DNA from: Pyrocephalus nanus | Taxonomy: Eukaryota; Chordata; Aves; Passeriformes; Tyrannidae | Assembly (NCBI GenBank): GCA_038380795.1 | Contig: CM076277.1 | Span: 6,291,501-6,355,500 of the forward strand | Length of the DNA: 64,000 nt | Direction: 5' to 3' | Part shown: positions 60,131-64,000 of the stretch, piece by piece | Position numbering within the stretch: the first letter of the stretch is position 1 | Layout of the letters: every line of letters begins with the position of its first letter | Position numbers and translations under genes: made by a program | Notes under the pieces: model-generated | Database searches by the model: none | Seen by the model: only the letters and a program-made list of their open reading frames with translations | Told to the model about the DNA's origin: nothing

Positions 60131-62052
60131 CAGCCAGGGAAGGGATAACTGCAAAGTACTAATGAGAACAGCAGCACTTTTCTCTGCAAGACCAAGTCAA
60201 ATTAGGGATGTCAGAGATATAAAATAATTTTGGGAGAAATAAATATTTCTTTCCCCAATTGACAAATATAAAAAGATGAGTTTTTTTTCACCTCCCCTCT
60301 TTTGCAATACGTTGGCTGCACGTGGCAGAGTAGGATGGTTGAATCTTAATGTCTCATTTTGTTTAAGAACCTCTGGAAAGAGCTACTCTACCACTTAGAC
60401 AGCATTTCCTTCAAGAAGTGCTCCCTGCAGCCAATAAAACAGAAAAGCAATCATTAACCTTGGATCTAATATAGATTTATATATGTAGCTTTGGATGCCC
60501 TGGGAGAAACTGTTTATTATTTATCCCTCATTTGTAATAGTGCCAGAAAAGTATGAGGAATTTTATAGCTGGATCTAAGGAAATAAAAGGGTAGGATTTT
60601 CAAGAGAGAAGGAGTAGTCCTATCCCCAACCCCTTTAATACCATTAGCTGAATTTTGCAGCTGAATTTTGCAGGAGAAAAAGGAGTAGAAGTTTCAAAAA
60701 TACATAGTATTTATCCCTAACAACACCTTCTGAAATATTTATAGTCTGAAGAGTGCCTGGCAAGAGTTACACCAATAAAAAAAAAATCCACTTTCAGAAT
60801 AAAAATATTTTCCATTAATTGCTGTCATTTAAGTTTTTGCACTGGGCTTTTCCTTGCTGTTAAAATACTGATACAATCGGAGCTTCTATAGATTTAAGAA
60901 TTATTAGGAATCCTTATGAAAAGACAACAACTCAAACAACAAATTGGAAGGAGTCATTCAGTTAGAAGGGATACATGGGAAGGTGTTATCAGATAAGGCT
61001 TGGAATGAGATGAAAATAGCAGTTTTAAAGTTGTGCTGCTTATTGATAGAATTATCAAGGCAAGGAATGAGACAAGTTAGAAAATATGAGTAAAATAGAA
61101 AACAATCCTTTTATTTTCAATTATTACAACGCAGGAACATCATAATTTAACTAAGCCTCTCTAGTCACCTTTCAAATCTTCAGCTGATGGAACCTGCAGA
61201 ATCCCCATGCAGAATTCCAGACAGGATCAGCATTTCCCAGGATTCACAATGGTGTGAAGCAAACACAGTGACTGCCTGGGATTCTACGGGATCAGGATTC
61301 CTCACCTGCCTCTTCCAGCTATGGCACTGGCTGATTATTCCACCAGGAATGATTTCTCCCCATGGAATAGTCTCCACTCTACTGAAGGAGTGGAGAGGGA
61401 CATAAAGACTAACAAAGCAGAACATTTCTCCCCCAGCTCACAGCCAGTTTGCAGAGGCAGAAGTTCCTGGGGAATCGGGCACTATATCTATCCCCAAAAT
61501 GTCATAACTCCATGACAGATCCAGCCACAATTAGATCATGACCTATGTCTGATATTAGGACTCAATTTGTAGAATTGATGTGCCATATGAAATAAAAGGA
61601 ATTAAAGAGAAAAATTGATTCCTATTAGAAAAACAATATTAACCATCTGCACCAATGTCTTCTCCATGTGCAAGTACCACACATATTGGCATCAAAATGC
61701 CCAAACAACTTATTTATACTTTTATATATAAAAATACACGAAACATACTTTTGGGGCCCAGATGCAAACTATTTTTAAAAATTTGCTTGTAAGAACAGAA
61801 GAATTTGAGCCTACCCCTAAATAAAATAGCTACTACATTATTTTCTAATAATTCTGTTGAGAAAAAAAAAAACAACAAAAACCAAAAAAACCCTTTCTCT
61901 TCTTCTAGAGAATCTAATTATTCAGTGACAGCAGTTGGCTGACTTGGGCACAACACAACATGTCAATTTTCAGTTGCTTACACAGTATCACAGAAACTGT
62001 TAGAAATTGTTTTGAAATCTGGCATACTTTGCAGTCATCCTAATTCCTCCAA
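60131..62052. other. Unique non-coding sequence
   Basis: Contains the tandem 13-bp duplication at 60648-60673 and A-rich patches at 60778-60787 and 61861-61890. Overlapping chance frames occur at 61180-61515. No transposon is recognised. Confidence 0.6.
60648..60673. repeat. Exact tandem duplication of a 13-bp unit
   Basis: CTGAATTTTGCAG occurs at 60648-60660 and again at 60661-60673 with no gap and no mismatch. A recent slippage event is likely. Confidence 0.95.
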
Positions 62053-62082
62053 GTGAGCCAAACCTGATTACATTTGGCTCAC
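62053..62082. repeat. Perfect 10-bp inverted repeat, 10-nt loop
   Basis: GTGAGCCAAA (62053-62062) pairs with TTTGGCTCAC (62073-62082) around CCTGATTACA. Like the hairpin at 5473-5512, each arm carries an outward-facing GCCAA/TTGGC half-site. Confidence 0.9.
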
Positions 62083-62337
62083 CCACAAAAGATCTGCAAG
62101 ATGAGGAAGAAGAACGAGTAGGAAAGAGACTCAAAAAAAAAAAAAAAATCCACAAGATTTCTTCCTCCTCGCTGCCTCCAACTCCGCCTCACTGGAAGAG
62201 CAATCCCCATCCTGCCTGAAACAGGAGGGCTTTTATTAGGTTTTTAACCTCAAATTCCTAAATTTTCTCCTAAAATTTTTTAGAATATTGAAATTGCATC
62301 TACAGGAGAAGATTATAATCTGTCCCTGAAGCAATTT
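62083..62337. other. Non-coding sequence with a poly(A) tract
   Basis: A16 at 62133-62148, then AT-rich sequence leading into the CR1 copy. No gene recognised. Confidence 0.6.
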
Positions 62338-62676
62338 AGGAGGAGCCTGAGGGGACACCTCAGTCTGCAGCTTCCTCACGAGGGGCAGCACCAGTCTCTT
62401 ATCTTCTGGTAGCAGGACCCAAGGGAATGGCCTGAAGTTGTGTCAGGGCAGGTTTAGGTTGGATATCAGGGAAAGGTTCTTCCCCCAAAGGGTGGTTGGC
62501 ACTGAAGAGGTTCCCCAGGGCAGTGGGCACAGCCCCAAGGCTGTCAGAGCTCAAGAAGTGTTTGGACAAAGCTCTGAGGTACAGGGTGGGATTGTTGGGG
62601 TGTCCGGGCAGGGCCAGGAGTTGGACTGGATGATCCTTGTGGGTCCTTTCCAGCTCAGGATGTTCTATGATTTAAT
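62338..62676 (+). mobile_element. CR1 LINE 3' end, third subfamily
   Basis: About 340 bp. Segments: AGGAGCCTGAGGGGACACCT; ACGAGGGGCAGCACCAGTCT; AGGGAATGGCCTGAAGTTGT; TTTAGGTTGGATATCAGGGA; GGTTCTTCCCCCAAAGGGTG; AGTGGGCACAGCCCCAAGGC; GGATGATCCTTGTGGGTCCT; and terminus CAGGATGTTCTATGATT. The terminus with GATCCTTGTGGGTCC...CAGGAT(G)TTCTATGATT marks a CR1 subfamily different from the GGTCCCTTCCAACCC copies. A 93-codon frame inside it (62438-62719) is repeat-derived. Confidence 0.94.
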
Positions 62677-64000
62677 AAATCCCCTACTTCAGAGGGTAGT
62701 ACATAAATATACATCATGAACTCCTGAAATTGGTGTCTGAAACCCCACCCCACATTGCTGGGCCCCACTCACAGCGTGAGACTGACCACAACAACGACAT
62801 CCTCACCAAATTGATCAGCTACGGGGTATTTATGGAAGAGCCAGCTTTGGAACGTGGCAAATGCACTTTGAGAGCAGGTAAAACATTTCAAGTCTGAACG
62901 AGGATTCAGATGCCCCAGTGAAATGATGCTGAATTCCATCAGATGAGCACCTGCCTCTTCAGGCAGGAACTGTTCTGCTGGTGCAACATATTGCCAGTGC
63001 TTGCTAAAAGGCCTGTTGATTTAAACTCTTCTTTTGATACGCAATTAATTTGATAGCTTTCCTTTTGGATTTAAGTAGAAAACATTTATGTTTATTACAA
63101 AATACTCGTACCTTTTTTAGGCTGCCAAAAATATACAGCTCCAAGTGTACAAGCACAGACCAAAACTCCCGTTTCCAATACGAGATAAAAAAAGCTTTCT
63201 TATCTTTAATGCAAGGAAATTTAATTCAGTCTCTTTAAGCTGTAACTACAAATTTTTTAGGATTCTTTGTCTGATAGACCAATGGAAAAAATGTGAGGGC
63301 CATTATTCAAATGTTTGTGGACCCTTTTAGCTAATGGATTCAAATCTATAATTCTGCACTTGTCAACAAGATAGTTCTTCAATCATATTAAGACTGCATA
63401 ACTCACTTCAGTCCAAATCTTCCAGGACTCCATTCTGCAAAGCAAATAACATTTCCCCAGGGAGAAAGAAGTGTACTCATAACATCTAGTTCTCAAGTTC
63501 TCTCCATATTTTCTTGATTTTTTTTGGAATAGAGACAGTTCTTGTAGGTGTGGCCCCATTTACAGAAAGCCAAGCCCCCTTAATACACACAGAGAATAAA
63601 ATATTCAAAATAGTGTAACTTCAGGGCAATTGTCTGTGTTCTCCAAGATAATACCAGACTTTTCTTACATGAGGTTTTCAGAGCAAAGTCTGTGCCTTTT
63701 TGTAAGCAGCTTAGAAGGTAAATAGTTTAAAAGTTGAATCATATTTATGCCTTTACAAAAGCTGCCTCTCCCTTCCCACGTTGCCATTAAATGACAAGCT
63801 CAAATAACTAGAAAAGTTTTGCACAAATGAAATTCAAATAAAAAAAATCAACCTTTTTTAAGAAGTTTTTTAACTGTTCTCCTGTTTGAGTGCCAGTGGC
63901 TCCTGCCAACCTGAGGGAATCATCAGCTCTGTTTTTAGGGATCCAGGGCATGGCAAACCCTGCACAAGGCCCATAACCCAACCAGTCTCTTACACACACA
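62677..64000. other. Unique non-coding sequence to right edge
   Basis: No gene or transposon recognised. The window ends in the start of a (CA)n run (63992-64000) whose full length lies outside. Confidence 0.65.

Noticed and set aside
1..64000. CRISPR array, operon or phage-like system
   Set aside because: No regularly spaced repeats, no ribosome binding sites ahead of long frames, and abundant CR1 LINEs show this is vertebrate nuclear DNA.
1..64000. Endogenous retrovirus LTRs
   Set aside because: I looked for paired TG...CA terminal repeats and gag/pol-like frames and saw none. The only reverse-transcriptase trace is of CR1 type.

Overview
This 64 kb window is vertebrate nuclear DNA, almost certainly from a bird. 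It is AT-rich and CpG-poor, has no gene-dense stretch, and carries many copies of the CR1 LINE family in the forms seen in neognath (probably neoavian) birds. These have 3' ends without a poly-A tail, terminating in variants of ATTCTATGATTCT. Mammalian-type Alu or L1 elements, bacterial genes, operons and ribosome binding sites are absent. I could not identify a protein-coding gene, tRNA, rRNA or CRISPR array. The open frames present are short (longest 166 codons), overlap one another on both strands, and look like chance frames in non-coding DNA. The window is best read as intergenic sequence or the inside of a very long intron.

Layout. From 1 to 10.6 kb the sequence is unique apart from simple repeats. 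It includes a 43-nt T tract at 205-247, a perfect hairpin at 5473-5512 inside an AT-rich candidate regulatory block, and a splice-acceptor-like tract followed by an open frame near 7.9 kb. From 10.6 to 12.4 kb there are three CR1 fragments from three age classes and a GC-rich patch. From 12.4 to 23.6 kb the sequence is mostly unique, with a candidate regulatory block at 17.4-17.9 kb, a (TA)n(CA)n microsatellite abutting a perfect hairpin near 19 kb, and an old CR1 end at 20.1 kb. From 23.6 to 32.5 kb there are three well-preserved CR1 copies; the last two lie head-to-head as an inverted pair about 1.3 kb apart. From 32.5 to 49.4 kb the sequence is unique with several A-rich or C-rich tracts. 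Further candidate regulatory blocks occur at 42.1-42.25, 43.5-43.8 and 49.4-50.1 kb. A strong G-quadruplex motif sits at 51.9 kb. A roughly 750-bp relic of the CR1 reverse-transcriptase frame lies at 55.6-56.4 kb. The block at 59.3-60.1 kb is the one I find most like a conserved developmental enhancer. A further CR1 3' end closes the repeat content at 62.3-62.7 kb.

Function. No genes work together here because none is recognisable. If the window does anything, it is probably long-range regulation by the AT-rich, homeodomain/SOX-motif-rich blocks. That is inference from sequence texture and needs cross-species alignment. CR1 identifications rest on my memory of family consensus motifs, not on a database search.
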